This document shows, piece after piece, positions 10,601 through 25,600 of a stretch of 64,000 nt of DNA; position 1 is the first letter of the stretch; every line of letters starts with the position of its first letter. Made by a program: the position numbers and the translations under genes. The stretch lies in contig CM034597.1 in the NCBI GenBank assembly GCA_020091685.1, positions 32,330,801 through 32,394,800 on the forward strand, read 5' to 3'. This DNA comes from Lutjanus erythropterus (lineage: Eukaryota; Chordata; Actinopteri; Lutjaniformes; Lutjanidae). Under the pieces are notes generated by a model. The model had not been told where the DNA came from. It saw only the letters and a list, made by a program, of their open reading frames with translations, and searched no databases.

Positions 10601-13600
10601 CAAGGCTTTGAAAATTTTTCATCACAGCCTTCCAGCAAAAAACACATCAGTAATACTCTTACATATTTGACAAGAATAAACATGACATTCTTCTGAACTA
10701 AAAGTTGGATTTATACAGACAGCTCTCATTTCAGCTGGTGTATCGTAGCATCTGTTATTACAGGTTAACAGTTGTAACACAGGACTCTCCTGAATTTTTC
10801 AGGACATCTGATCACCCATCACGTGTTTGCTGGTTGGTGCATGAGAGAGAAATTATCAAGCGCTTTGAATAGAAGCACTACATCAATGAAAGCCATTTAC
10901 CAAATATCCCCACTAAACTGAGAAATCACTCTGACACAAAATTTTCCAACAGGCTTAGTAAGTATCCCTGATAGTTCCTCTATAAATATCTAGACCCACT
11001 CAATCTGCGTTGTGTTATTGCATCCTGGTAACTCCGGCTGAAGGCTACAAGCATTTTTACTGGTGAAATGACAAACGTTCGTACTGTCCTGAACTTACTG
11101 ATCATCAGCAGAGAAGTTCAAAAGGTTTCTGTGAACATTTCCAGTCCACCTCCCGTCATGTTTTAAACAACATAAAATGCTCTGCAAGAAGTAATAAGTT
11201 GTGTCTGTTTTTTTTTTTTTTTTTGAGACTGCTCTTGCTCGCTGCAGTTTCAAACCAAGAAATGCTCAGACATGAAGTTTGAAGCATGAAGCATTTTTTC
11301 TCCAGCTTGTTGCCTTTTTCTGCATATTGCAATGACTAACTGTCCATCCTGCCAATGTTACAGTTTTTCTTAACTTATTTTATCTTATGTACATAAAACT
11401 TCTGCGAGATTCTGTTATTTTTTCCCCTGTATATACCTTTATTATTCTGATTTTATTTTGTTATATTGTTATTCTGACACTTTTCTCTGTATCTAACTTT
11501 ACATATGTATATATATTCTTTATTTGCTCTTTTAGTTTGATATTTGCAGTTATCAGAGTAGTTGAAATCTCATTTCAAACTTTTCAGAACCATCTTTTAA
11601 TCTCACAAGGGGTGGGGGTATCGGATGCTCAAAGCATACTGTATGTTCAGCAGAGTTTTCCTTAAGGATTCTTTCGAGTGTTCAAGCAGTAAACTGGTTC
11701 TAAACCTCCTGCATGGAATCCCCACCTCTCCTCATTTATAGCCAGACCATGTTTCATGCTGTAAAATTCTACTGAATGCGATAAAAATGCTGTGAAATAG
11801 ACCTTTCTCATGGTGGACATTTTTGATTGTGATAGCTGAAAAATGACAGCTGTAACTAACAAAATTGATGATGGTTTCTTTCCATTTAGGTGCGTCGATA
11901 AGCCACGCTAGTGAGCCAGCATGCAATCCCAGCAGGCTGAAACTGAAATGCAGCAATAATTGATGATATTGATGTGTTCAGTTCAAACTGTGTCATGAGA
12001 AAAGTCCATTTTTGTAGATTTGTTAAGAATATTTGAATGCTGCATTTCACTGTGCTGTAAAATCATCTCATCTCTAAGAGTATCTATAGCACAGTTTTGC
12101 TGACCTTGTGAGAGAAGAGGTGCATTTAAAACATCCAACAGGCAGAGGTGCCATTGAGAAATACTTTCCTCACTGAATCTCCGAAACATCGGCTGATAAG
12201 ATTAAAGATCGTTTCTTGCAGGGTGACAATCGGAGGGCAGGCTGGACTGCGCTAGTGCAGACTGTCTGAATGGCTGATAAACAGGCTTAATGTGTGAAGC
12301 TGTGAGAGGAGCGATGGAGAGGACACAGACTGGGTCATGGACTACAGAACAGTGACAGCACGTGTGTGGTGCATGATAAACAGAGCGGCGAGGGGTCGAT
12401 AGAGAACAGAATCCAGTCTCATACTGGTACTCGGAAACTTTAATGTAGGAATTTCCATTTAAAGAAGGCTGTCTAGGCCTGCAGGACACTTACTCTGTTT
12501 GCTGTGTGTGTGTGTGAGTGTACGCAGAGCTGAATATGTCTGCTATCTCAGTGTGCAGGTCATGGTTAGTATAGCTGTATGTGTGAATAGATGTTTGCTC
12601 TGTCACATGCAGGAATATTACCTGATAGCAGTGTGTGTGTTGATCTAAAGGGGTTGAAGTAAGACACACAATTACTATCTTTATGCCTCGGTCACGTCCA
12701 TCTTTCATTTCTTTTTTTTCTAATCCCAGTCTTTTGTCCTTTTTACTGTTTTATCACGGCACCTTTTGCATCCTTTTCTGCGAGACAAAGAATCCAACCA
12801 ACAGCAGGTGTTTCCTTGGCAGATCTTCTCAGTTTTCAGGAGGGTTGGTGGTGTCAGGTAAACTTGGCAGGTTACCAAGGACAAATCCAGATAGCTAGTC
12901 AGGCAGTGTTTCTACGCCATGTTTTATAAGCACTGGCCACAAATTAAAGGCTTTTAAAAGTAAAGTGTCTAACATATGGGAAGATTTAACGTCAGAATAT
13001 GGGAGGAATGTAATATTCATTAGTATGTTTTCATTAGTGAATAATCTCCTGAAAATAAGAATCTTTGTGCTTTCTTTACCTTAGCATAAGCCCTTTATAT
13101 CTAGGGTGTGGGTCCTCTTCCATGGAGGCTGCCATATTGCAGCGCCATCTTTCTACAGTAGCCCAGAATAGCCAAGCCTAGTTGTTAAATGACTTGTGAA
13201 TATTCTGATAGGAATGATCATTTGTGATTGTTTTTGTCACTTTGTAATGAACTACTGAGTGAAAAAGATTTGGCATGTGTTCCACAATAATGATCCAAAG
13301 GAAGAATAAAGCTTTTTAAACATTTTCTATTGTTAAAAGAACACATTAAAGACGACTTTGCTTTCCTGGTATGGGTATTTCCTTTATAAGTTTTATAGTT
13401 AATAGGATTTAGAATGATTGATGGGATGTTAATGTTTAAGAGGCTCTGCTTAATGCTTCTGTCTCTTTATTGTGTCAAAATTAAATCATAATAGCTAAAA
13501 AGGCTGGAAGGGAAGAGGAGGGTGTTATTGTTCACACTACCTTCTAGCAGTCAGTAGAGGCTGACATTGGTGACAAATTACAAACGTCATATCACTTCAT

Positions 13601-16600
13601 ATAAAATATACATATGTGTCAGTTTCTCTGCAGTGGTACACACTGTGTATGGCTGTGTATGTACTTTTACATGTCAGCAGCCTTCAGGCATTCATGTACA
13701 CAAATCCCTGCATACTGTTTGTTTGTGTGCAAGCCTTGTATGTGTCCTACTCACTGGAGTTTGGTCCAGACATCTTGGTTTCGAGCTCTTGGATCTGTTT
13801 AACCAGCAGCGAGATGTGCTGCAGCAGGTCTTTGTTCTGCAGCAGCAGCTGGTGGACTCGAGCCTGAGCCTCCAGCCGAGCCGTGGCCTCCGCACTCAGC
13901 TGGTCCTTCAGCAGGTGGACCTGCACATGCAGAGGTGAGTGAAGAGGAAGATGGACAGATAGAGGAGGAGAGAACAGGGAGGGATACAAGAACAGAAGCT
14001 CAGTGCAGTGTACAAAGATTTCTTCCCAGGTCGCTGCACATAAGTTCAGCACTGCTACCCCTTATCTGAATTCCCCAAACACACAGATCGACCACACACC
14101 GCTCCACTTGAAGGCCAGGGTCAAACTCTGCTGGCCTTTCAAACAGTTTGCTTGTCAGAGAAATCGGGAGTGAGAGTGAGTGCTGTTTGCTTCAAATATT
14201 TGAGTAAAGATAAAATGAAATGGATGATTTTGTTGAGCTCATGAATTTCCTACATGACAAACACTGTAAGTAAGAAGCACTTTATTATTTTGAGTCTGCA
14301 CCTGCAGGTGTAGCATAAGTTAGTTCACATGAATCCAACATGTATTACATGACATTTTAATTTTATAAGGTCAAAAGCGTACTGTAGGGCTGTTCCGGAC
14401 TAAGATTTTCCCTTGTTGAATCAGATTTGTGAGTCCATTTGACATTTGTCTTTTATTTATTTAGTTTTTTATAATGCAGTGTGCCACACTAAATTCCTGA
14501 AAGAGCCTACATGAGTATGTTTTACCAGATATACTTGTATTTTAATACCCTTCTTTGTGATTTGTGATATGAAAGTATCAGATTTTCACAGAGTCAGAGA
14601 AATCCAATGTGTGCGTCCTCCTAAAGTTCAGTTATAAAATCGGTGGACCTGCAGAGTTTCTCTCCCGAGGCTGCAGCCACTGTCCTGCCTCACCTGCGCT
14701 GCACACTGAGCACTCCCTTAGGTCGTGAATTAAGGATTTATTTGGACTAAACCAGAGTTGGTGATCACAGTGGAAAGATGAACCAAGATGTTTCTGTAAG
14801 TTTTAATTAGTTTCTGTAAAGTTTCAATGAAGATGACGATGCAAAAGGAGTCTGGTGAGTTTGGTGAGAACAATTAAACAGCTGTTTCTAGTTTCTCTTT
14901 AAAACAATGTCTCTCACTGTTGTGATGCTTTCCGTAATGTCACTGTGACACTAACAATAAAAATATGGGCCTGTTAGTGATGAAAGCAAGCACAAGCAAC
15001 AAGCAAACCAGCAAGTGTCACCTGCTCTGCATGCTCAGCAGATGTGTCTGGATGAGTTATCGGACAGAGCGCCATGCTCTGCATTTCTATCACTCTTCTC
15101 CTCTACCATCACCATTAATTTTGTGGTTTGTGGTGATTTAGAGACTCAGTCTGTAAAGCTTACAGCCCGTCATGCTATTACATTGCTCTGTGTACAATGA
15201 CGTAGATAAAAAAACAAGAGTAGAAACTTTACCCACCCCTCCCTTCACTCTCTCGTCAGTCAGCCGACGGCGCATTTGAATCCCTTTAATTCCTCATTGA
15301 AATGCTCTCCTTGTACATTTTTATTAGCTTCATCGTTTTTATCCCATAACTGTGATGCACACTGACTGACAAAGGAAAAAGTAAATCCTCGACTGGAAGA
15401 ATCTCAGTCGACTGTGGGGGCCCTGACTAATGATTTGAATCGTCAACTATCGGGGGGCAGCCAAAAGTGTCCTGTATGTTTGATCTGAGTGTAATCATTG
15501 GATGGAGCTGCCCAAGGATGCAAAATGAATTTGAGTACACTGAGAATACAGCTCGTATCGTATCGCATTGTATCGTATCATGTTGTATCGTATCATATCG
15601 TGTTGCGTCGTGTCGTGTTGTATTGTGTCATATCATATCATTCTGGGATTTACTGGGATTCTCTGCAGTGTTTTATACCAGAGCCAGCCAAAGTATGTTT
15701 TAGACGGGTATCCACTTGACATGCAACCATTATGTGGACAAAAGAACAAAGAAAAAAAAAGAAAAACCTTGTGACCCTAACCCACCACACACATTTCTTC
15801 ACATTTGTATGACAGTGTAAAATATTAAAAAGGTGAAAAATTAAGATTGCCTTCTAATTTCAGGCAATTTCATGGTCCTTAATGAGAGGCTGCCACATTC
15901 TGCCAAACATAGTTTGTTTCTTAAATTAAAATGAATCTTTTCTAAACTCAAGGTGCTAAGTCATACTGACACATTTTAATCATCTGGGCAGTAGTTTTCC
16001 TTCAATATGTGAGAATTACAACTTTTTTGCTGTAATGAGAAAATAAGGAAGAAAAACTGAGCTCAAGTAAGATTCACAGATGGGCAGTCGGATGATAAAT
16101 AAAGAATCTGGTTTTAAATTAGAGGTAATGACTTTGGAGACTACATGAAAAATGTTAGATCAAACGGTTGAATTTTTAGCTGAATGTTGCTTCTGAAAAG
16201 GGCATCTATCAGATATGAGGGAAATGTCTAGATAAAATCTGTCTAGGACATTAGTAAAATCTTATTAGATAAAACATTTATCTTGCAAAATGGGCAAAAG
16301 TGCTATTGCACAAATCAAAAACCATTAATTTCACAAATGCAGTGATTATTTAGGTCTCCACCTAATAACTCAATTAATCAGGAGACGAGAGGCTTTAGGG
16401 ATCTGGCTGACTCAGCTCAGCAGGTGGCAGTAAATTATCAATCAGACTGTATTTTTACTGCCTGGTAAATTAATCAAAGCAATGTCAAGAAAGTACAGAA
16501 AACCTTCTGAGTGTTTTTCCAGTTGGAGGGAAACAGATCAATCAGTGACAATCTGGTGGGGATACGAGAAGAAAAACTCACCTCACAGTCAGAAGAGCTC

Positions 16601-19600
16601 AAGCAGAGCTGCTGAGGCTCGAGCTTAAGTTTGATAATCAATAGCTGGGCACGTGTTTCATGTCCAGCAGAAAACAGATTTTGACTAGAGCACAAACAAG
16701 TTGTCTGACAGAAACTAATGGATAATTTAGGCCAACTGTCAACAACAGTATATATTGTGGATCGGCCCTGATACCGGCCAAATTCAGTATGATACGATCC
16801 ATTAGCCTAAATCATTGGTTTTCAAACCTTTTCTGGCACGACCCACTTCAGAAGCTAAAAAAACTTAATGCCCCACTCAACCTTTAACAATGATTGAAAA
16901 TGGAGCCAACAAAAAGTCGAATTTTAGTGATAAAGGTAAATGATAGCATCAGCAAATTCTTGTTTATTTACTTTTCCGACATAAATCATATTCATTCAAC
17001 TTAGTTTCACTCCATATTTTTCCCTGGTCATCCACGCCCCACCTGCAGTGGCTTTATGTCCCACCGGTGGACCCACCTGCCTGTTTGAGAACCACTGGCC
17101 TAAACTGTTACATGAATGCTACTAAACTGAAACTAAACTTTGAGTGACACGCCGTAAAGAGAGACATGCCACGACTAAGACAGACGAGGAGCTTGAACAG
17201 TAGCTAAATTGTGAGGGGGACCTTTCTGGACATCTTTGTTTGATGATTTCTCAAAAGCATTTGACAAGTACTGGGCTCCAAACCCCCTTGTGACCATTCT
17301 GGGGTCTACAAGTAGCACAGAACTTACTTCATGACTATGGAAGTCTAATGCTGTACTTTCATTTGAGATGAGGCTTATGATTCAAAATTGCAGGAAGGAG
17401 TAAAGTGTTTGATAAGAAATGGGGACCAGCGTGAAGACATTCAAAGAGTCTGAGGGAGGGTGAAGCTGTGGGTATGATAGACATTATTATTCCAATAACA
17501 GCTGTAGCTGTACATGTGCTTATATATTTGTTTTATACTTCTTTCTATTATTGTTTTTCCCTCCTGGCTTGTCATCTTGATTTTTAACAAAAGCCTTGCT
17601 TTTCATTCACCTCACCCATCGATGTGTATAAAATCTGCCGTACAATTTATAACTGCATGCTCTTTGATGCCACTTGCTGTTTGTAAGAAAAGGGAAAAAT
17701 AAGATAGCTTTTTTGCTCCAAAGAGGAATGTATCCTTTATTAACCTGCAGTATGTCTGTTTTATTTTAATGCAAGAATTCCATTAGTCCAAGACAATTTT
17801 CTCTCTCGGGAGACAATAAAAGCAACCTTGACCGATTTGTCATTTCAGTCACTTCTCACTATTTTCTGCCTTTCTCTGTTTTATATATTACAAAATTCAA
17901 TATTATTGGATTTTGACTGTTGGACAAAACCAATTTGCAAGCTGAATATGTAACCTGTGGAAAATTGTGGTAGACATTTTAGTATTTTCAGACAAAATGA
18001 TTGGCCGTTTATTCAAGAAAATAATCAGCAGACTGACTGATAACTCAATCTATCACTGTTACTATCTGTCTGGTATTGGATACATCTCCAAAAATGCAAA
18101 TACACACACCCAGACAGGTCCAAGGTGCTGAAAAAAACTGGACAGACAGATACTAGATCTTTGTAATTACCGTGGCTTTATATCCTTCTCTTACATTTTT
18201 ATGACAGGAGTCGCAGAGCTCCAGTGGCTGCTCTGATCCTCATGTAACCTTAATGCCACAGTCTGCTGTGGTCTGCCAGATTAAAGCAGCAACTCCATTT
18301 CAATTTAAGACTGAAAGGATAAAACTTCTATTACACTCAGTCATTTATTTAAGAGGGGAGAAAGGCGCCGTTCACTCAGTGCACACATGTCCAAACACAC
18401 ACACGCGTGCTGCTCCAAGCTTTCATATCAGCAATGACTCCCCTTTTTAACTTCAGAGTATTCTCCAAATCAAATGTTAGTAGCCCAACCTCCCACCCTA
18501 TTCAGCCATCTCCCATCCTGAGCACATAATTGCTTTCAACAATTTCAAAGGAGAAATTCTCAAGGTTTCAAATCACAAGAATGGCTCAGAAGAAGCCCAG
18601 CGTGTCGAAGGAGTCCACTTACTAATGATTTTCTGACAGGAGACACGGTGCGGCTCTCAATAGTTTGATGAAGCTTAACCCTTGAGTTTGAACACGGTCC
18701 AGGAGGACTCCAAATGTCAGCTGTCTAACAGGCAGTGAAGGAGAGAGTGTGTAACGTGCTTTTATCCAACATACATTTAATGTTAAACAACAGTCCAGAA
18801 ATGCACCTTACTGCGGCTTCTAACAGCTTCTTCTCAGAAAACCATTTCGTATTCTGTTTTAAACATACAAACAGCGTTAGGGAACCTTCTTTGAAGTCAT
18901 AGCTCTGCAAGCTACCAATTACTTCACACTGGAAGACGTTCGGCTACAGTAAAGCTGCCCTATGGAGAAATCTAGTGTGGTAAACTGAAGCAACTGAGAA
19001 AACTTCTTCACTGTGATTGATCGCCCTGTTGAAGCAGTAGGGGAGTTTAAACATTTAGGAACCTTTTTTGATTTCACAGAATAAAAGTTTTTTAAAAAAA
19101 ACAATGAAGCACTTCTATCTAATTGGGAAATTGGATTCATCAATGTGAGCAAGAGCAATTTTTGAGACTATTTAGGGGTGGGTCATGATTTTCTAATTTT
19201 CAAACATATTTTTTCCTTTGTTTTGACTGACACCTGGCTGTAACTCACTACTAAGTGATGGGACAACTTGTGTGGTGCATTCAAGTTCAGCTCTTTCAGC
19301 TCTGTGACTGTGAGACGGGCTAAATGAGGGATATTCAACTTGGGCAACTGTTGAAAAACAACAAGAGGCCAGGGGCTAGTTAATAAACAACTATTAATGA
19401 TAGCATTATGTATCAGATAAATTAACTTACTTAACTAACTCAACTTGATACAAAGACTGAAAGATAAAGCAGATATTTTACTGGATGCAATAACTGTACA
19501 TGCTTGGGTAACATTTGAAAGAGTTCATATGACATATAAACATAGCTGGAATATCTTCTGCCATGCAATCACTGAAATCTTGGAAAGATTCATGAACATA

Positions 19601-22600
19601 AAATGCTTCACTTCCTGAGCCCTGCTGAGACGTCCTTGAGTAAGGTGCCAAACCCCTAATTGCTCAGGGAGCCTGATATGTATTTGGCAGCCCCCTCGCT
19701 CTGACATCTCTCCATTAACGCATGTCTGGTCCTGTTGGTGTTGGTGTGTGCATATTTCAGGCCTGTGTATGCAAATCACAATAACAAAAGAGTGAAAAAA
19801 ACACAGAGTCAGAGGGATGAATAAAGTATGCCGCCTTCTTCTTCTTCTTCCTTCCCTCTGCTAATAGTTGTCTTGTCCTGCAGAGCTCATCGTCTGATCC
19901 TACTGCACTTTGCACAGCCATCATACAAAGATTAGCCTTCTCTGTGTTATTAACAGCCTTACTTATCCCACCATGATGATGAGTATCACTGGGCTAGACG
20001 CTCAGGTTGCAGCCTCAAAGTTAGAAGGTCGTGTGTTGGGTTTACTGCTGCAGAGGAAAAGTTCCTGTTTATGAACGCCACCACGATGTCTCGCTACCAT
20101 CCTCCACCAGCAGAAGGCTACAAGGCTAAAGGCTAGTTACCAGCTACGAGCTAGGCTAAACTAGTCAAAGCCAGCACGCAGTAATTTGAGAACTAAGCAC
20201 TCTCACAGTCTTTGTCTTCATCTCTGTGTCTCTTTCGCTCACTATGTGTGGGTGGGGCGGATCAATCTTCGAAGAATGGTCGAATATCAAAATGTATTTT
20301 TGCTTAAAATGTTAATTCCTAGACTGGTTACAGAAGTCTTGTTGAAAATTCCAGCCGTCAAAATGAAAAAGGGACTGAAGCGCAGTGTTTAATTTACAGC
20401 CTTCAATTGTGCAAACAAACTAATGTTTCAACACTACCGTGTCGTCATCACAGTGACTGGCTGTGACTTAATCTGTGAGCTCCAGGCCCTTTTTGTTCCC
20501 TCAAAGTTTGATGTCCTCAAGCTGAGGAGCACCTGATTCAGCTGCATTTTGCTGGAAGCTGGGCATTTCTTGATGAAAGTGTTCTAACTTTTAATATGTG
20601 CACACTGTATAGACACCAGGGGGCTAAAAACAAAAACAGACTGTGCAGAATCACAAACGCAGCCACTGAAATTATTGGGAAAGAGCAGAAACAACTGGGA
20701 TGTGTAGAAAAATGTAGGTGAAACAAAATGTGTCTTGTTTATCCCCTTTTTAAAGAGCTCATGAAACTGCATTCAAGAAGAAGCTATAGAGCATTTACAA
20801 AAAGTCTTTCATAAATCAAATTGTAAAAATCATTCACTGGATACTGGAACCATGTCTGTTAATACTGTTATTTGCTAGACTATTTTGTAACCAACTCGTG
20901 AAGGCAAATTTACACATGATGATTCTTATTTTTTATTCTTTATTAAGTTTATTATTATTGTTAGTAGTAGTCGCTAGCAAAAAAGGGCACTTAAATTAGT
21001 TTACTGTAAAAAGTACTGCCTGGTTCACAGAAACAATAAATAAATAAATAAATGAAATAAAATGACCCACTATTCATGGGAAGCTGCAAGGAAGGTCAGC
21101 TCTGGTACTGCCTGACAGTAACTGGAGAAGCAACGATAGAATAAAATAAAACATTATTCCTTTCCTTTTATGGCCTCACACTGTTTGTAGTTTAAGAAAA
21201 AAAAGTGATTTAATTAACTTTGAATCACTCTGCAAATATGAATGTAACTGAATTGCCAGCAACCAACTAATTACATGTAGTTCACTGTTCCCCAACACTG
21301 CAGATAAACACCTTAATTAATAGTAAAGTGTGTCTGAACAGGTGCCCCCTAACATCACTAGGCAGGCGGCTGGTGTGAAGGGCCGACAAGAGCAGCAGCA
21401 TTTTCAGAGCACCGTGAATCACTGGGCCTCGTGGAGAGACAAGTCACTGGAACTCATAATGACCCCACTGGTTTCTCATTTCAGCTTGATGTGGTAACAC
21501 AGAACTCGTTACCGTGGCAGCATGGAGGCGCCTGGCTCTTGACGTCAATGGTGAGACATATCAAAAGGAGAGGCCACAAAACAAACCTTAATTGGTATCT
21601 GAACCAAGGCCACTTCAGCATTTTGAAACACTGATGCTCTGCATAAAATGCTCCAGAAAGGCCTTCAGTGGATCAGATTTAGTTTTGATAATTCAGTCAC
21701 TGCTGTATCCAATAATGTGGCACAATGTTGTTGTTTTTTTGCACATATTTCTATTAATATCCCCCACTTTATTCCTGTGCTTGTTTTGTACTGTGTCCTT
21801 CTGTATTGCATGTCTTAGTAAGAGTACCTGATTATGTTACGTTATGGCTACTTTAGCAACAAAGTGGAGTAGCAGAGGGAAAATATTTTTTGACTTAAAA
21901 TGTAATCCAGTTTCACTATAATCAGCGAATAAAGTTAAAAGGCAGTGTTTTTGTGGTGTAATCATTGAGGCCCCGAGAAACACTCCGCACTGGCAACCTA
22001 ATTCTTGTCTCATTTATTGTCTAATAAACAGTAAATTCATCAAATTCTCAAGTTATCTGAGTGAAAAGCTGCTCTCTGGGCACTCAAGAGTCTCCCCTTC
22101 ACAGAATTTCTCTATGCTGTTGTGGTATTTGTTTTAGGTATTTTGAACATTTTTGTCAATTCTTGGGTTGTCAGAAATGGTTAACTTGAGCATTAAATCT
22201 GTTGTTTTTTGTTGTTTTATACTCTAAACTTTCAAAATTCAAAACACAATGGGCCTCATGCAAGAAGATTTTCATATACCTCTCAGATAACTGTGTGAAT
22301 GATCTGCCTGTGCATAATTAGGTGTACATGCATGAGACAAAATTAACATAATTAACACATCAATAATACCACATAAGCCTACGCTTCCTGTCCCATATGT
22401 CAGGAAGTGTTTCAGCCGTAAAAAATGGCATCAAAGAGTAAAACAAAGAACTTTACGAGGTTGTAGACTGAAGTCCTGCTTTCAAAGATCCATAAAGGAA
22501 AGTTTTTCATTTTAACAGCGTCAGCAATAGAATTGAGGGACCTGCTAAAGCTGAAGAACAGGAAAAACGAGTGCTGTTAACGCTGTGTCACCTGAGCCTC

Positions 22601-25600
22601 GTACTGTCACCGAAATAAAGAAGAAATGGTTCAATATGAAAATGTTTTTCAAAAAGATCTTCTTGCCACAGCAAGGTGATTGATGACTGCAATGTCAGGA
22701 GGAGGTCAAGGAGAAGTCTCCATCATGGAGATGGACGAAAAAAAAAAAGATGTTATAGAGGATGTTTGGGCAGCGACTTTCATAAACCTGCATGTGAATA
22801 AACTATCTGAGGCAATCACAATGTTCTTTAATGATGGAATCATTAAGCTGTAAGGAGAAAATTAAAATTATATTATAATTCAAAATGTGGAGTCAAACAG
22901 AATTATGTTGACATAATAATGAAGAGTGATTTTAAAAAGAGTTTGAATAAACAAACAAATGAATGAACTTGACAAAAAGTGAATTCATGTATTTGAATTG
23001 AGCTGTTTGCTTGCACTTACATTATTTTTTTTAACTAAAAATCTTAATCAATTAATCATTTTGCCTGTAAAATATCTTGAAAGAGACAAAAATGCTCAGC
23101 TGTTGACAAGGTGACATCCTCAGACTGCTTGTTTTGTTCAGCAAACTAGACAATATTTGGCATTTTTACTTGATAACTCAACAACAAAATTGTTATCAAT
23201 TCACTTTTAATGGACTAATCAGTTGACTACTCCTACTCCCTGAACCTCTAAATCCTGAAGGAGGATTATTTAATGGAGGACGGCCTCTTATTTTAACATC
23301 TGTTAATGCCTCTGTTTTCTAAAACAAACTTTTGTTATTGTTCATTTTTTTAATGGTACTTCCATGTCTCTTTTCTCTCACATTCTTCTCTCGTCCCTGT
23401 TTGCTTTTCTGTCTTAGACATAAGAACAGTTTTTCCTCAGATGAAACCTCATCAGTCCCTCCCCGCTCTAATAAGGAGTCAGTGGGGCAGAGCGAGACAA
23501 GATAAAGTCAAAACTCACAGCCTCCTTCCCAAGGCCTCCATACCTCCTCCGCCTCCGCCTCCACATTCACTCACCAGACAGAAAAACAAGTGCCGAGGAA
23601 GACAGTCATCTGCTTCCATTATCCTTGCACTTAGCAACAAATAGAGGTGATTTCAGATTGTGTTTGGGGCGGGCCGCCTCTGCAGACCTCATTTGTAAAG
23701 ACTGACACCCTGATGATGACTTTGGTGGTGTAATTTACAGCTGACAGGTTCCCATCTCGAGCTATGGAAGAGTGGAGCTTGACTCCGACACACGCTGCCC
23801 TGCTGACAACTCTAATAGCACATCAGCCACTCCGGCATGGTTTATACTGAGGCCTTGGGAGCAAGTGTCACATTTGTCCTGATGCTGTCCGTGTCAAATG
23901 TCTCACTGAGCGGCACTGGATGGTAAAAGCACACCAAACAATCCCATGCAGAAACATTAGTGGCTAAAGCAAAATAAACACAAAAAAAGTAATCTTTTAA
24001 AGTCAGACCTTGGCTTTGCTGTCTGGATATCTGATCAAAAGGAGCACAACGCCTCGTTCTGATGCAGCCACACAAGGTTAAATATCGTTTTATTCTGCAA
24101 ATGACCAGACCCAGTTTCTGTGGAAACAGAGGATGGTCCCACAGATAAAATATAAAAATGGAGTGAAAAATTGATAAGATGAGAGATGATAAGCCCTAAA
24201 TAATTACAGCTGGATCTCTCGAACTCTTCCTTTTCTTCACCTGTGTGTCTGTTTATCTGGCTGTGTGTGGCCCCATCTCATTGTCTTTTTATAGTTCAAC
24301 CTGAACTGGAACATCACCTCCATCTCCATAATAGGTCCCCTTTTATCACCTTTATCACCTCAAAAGGTCCGCTTTTAAGGAGGACTTTTATCAACATAAT
24401 AGGTCCTCTTTAAAGGGTAACTATTATGCAGTGTTTTTACTGCTCTAGGCACAGCATGTCCACAGTACAGGGACGTGCCCATGCACCCACGCAGTGTGTT
24501 ACTCGACCGCTCCGTTCAGCATTACTCTTCAAGTTTTCTGAGGTTTTTCAGTATGTCTGACAGAAAGTGTTTTTTTTGTGAAGGAGAGTTAAAAGTTCTT
24601 TTGTTTTCCCATCTGTTCTACCTCAACTCTTGGTGATTTATGGAGTTTCCTGTGTACAGATGGCTTTACTTGATACTAAACTATCTGCTAACTATGGCTA
24701 ACTATAGCTACCAATAGCTTGTTTAGCTGTGCAGCTAGCCGCCAGTTCTGCCCAGACTACACAGACCAGCTAACAGCAGCTACAGTTAGTGTTTAGTGGT
24801 TACTTTAGCAACAAGTTAAGCCATTTGTCTATCAGGAGCAGCCCTGGGACATCAGATGGAAAACCAGAGAATTTTTTACAGAAACAATAATCCAGTTTCA
24901 GCACAATCAATAAAGTTATAAAGGTCTGTTTTTGTATTGTACACTGTACGATCTGTTTTAGTTTTGCAGAATATGTGTGCGTATAACAACGTATAACAAA
25001 GTGCCTATGAGTTTGATCCATAAACTCAATAACAAACTTTCCATTTCCATTCTTCTGGTCAAGGTACAGGTCTGTCATGTGGCTGCCATGGCATTGACAA
25101 TGTATTGCAGTATTCTGATTTTAACAGGGTTTTAAGAACATATTGCAAGACATGATTATATGACTAAAACTATGATTTCTACTACATCACTACTGTGACA
25201 GTTATATGTGGAAATGTAGCCCTTTGATGCTGTCATAACCAAATTTTCCACATTATCTAATCCATTTTCTATGGGAGTGTATCAGTGCTGCAACAGATTT
25301 GTATGCTGACGAACATAATTCTTTATCACGCAATTTCAGACCTTAATACACAGCATGCCTATTCATGTAATGACAACGTAATGAGGTCGTAAAACACATA
25401 ATAGGTGGAAAATCTGCTTAATTATGGTAAAACCACAACTGCAGCAAAAAAAAACAACAACATAAAAAAACAGAGACTGACCTCTGGTTTGCTCATCCTG
25501 TCTGCAGGACTAGTTAACAGCTGAAGTAAATGCATGAATAGATCGCCACGCCTAAAGATTACAGCATAAATACACAAAAATGAATAAAGCACACAGTCAA

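Larger units (their letters stand above)
7604..13754 (-). other. nos1ap: nos1ap last intron (6,151 bp)
   Basis: GT-AG intron between the coiled-coil exon and the last exon. It is largely repeat-derived: a nested hAT cluster (8203-9010), a SINE-like fragment (9737-9856), an inverted-repeat element (10125-10582), a poly-T run near 11209-11224 and a fragment near 13078-13180. Between these I see no gene. ATATA/TTTAT-rich sequence at 11380-11560 gives a chance 92-residue frame. Confidence 0.85.

Noticed and set aside
13567..13938. 123-residue plus-strand frame
   Set aside because: Antisense to the coiled-coil exon of nos1ap and its flanking intron; no independent support.
15553..15642. CRISPR-like repeat array
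   Set aside because: Units are five bases with no spacers, in vertebrate DNA.
15467..15774. Three overlapping frames of 68-78 residues
   Set aside because: Produced by the TATCG array, which has no stops in any plus-strand frame.
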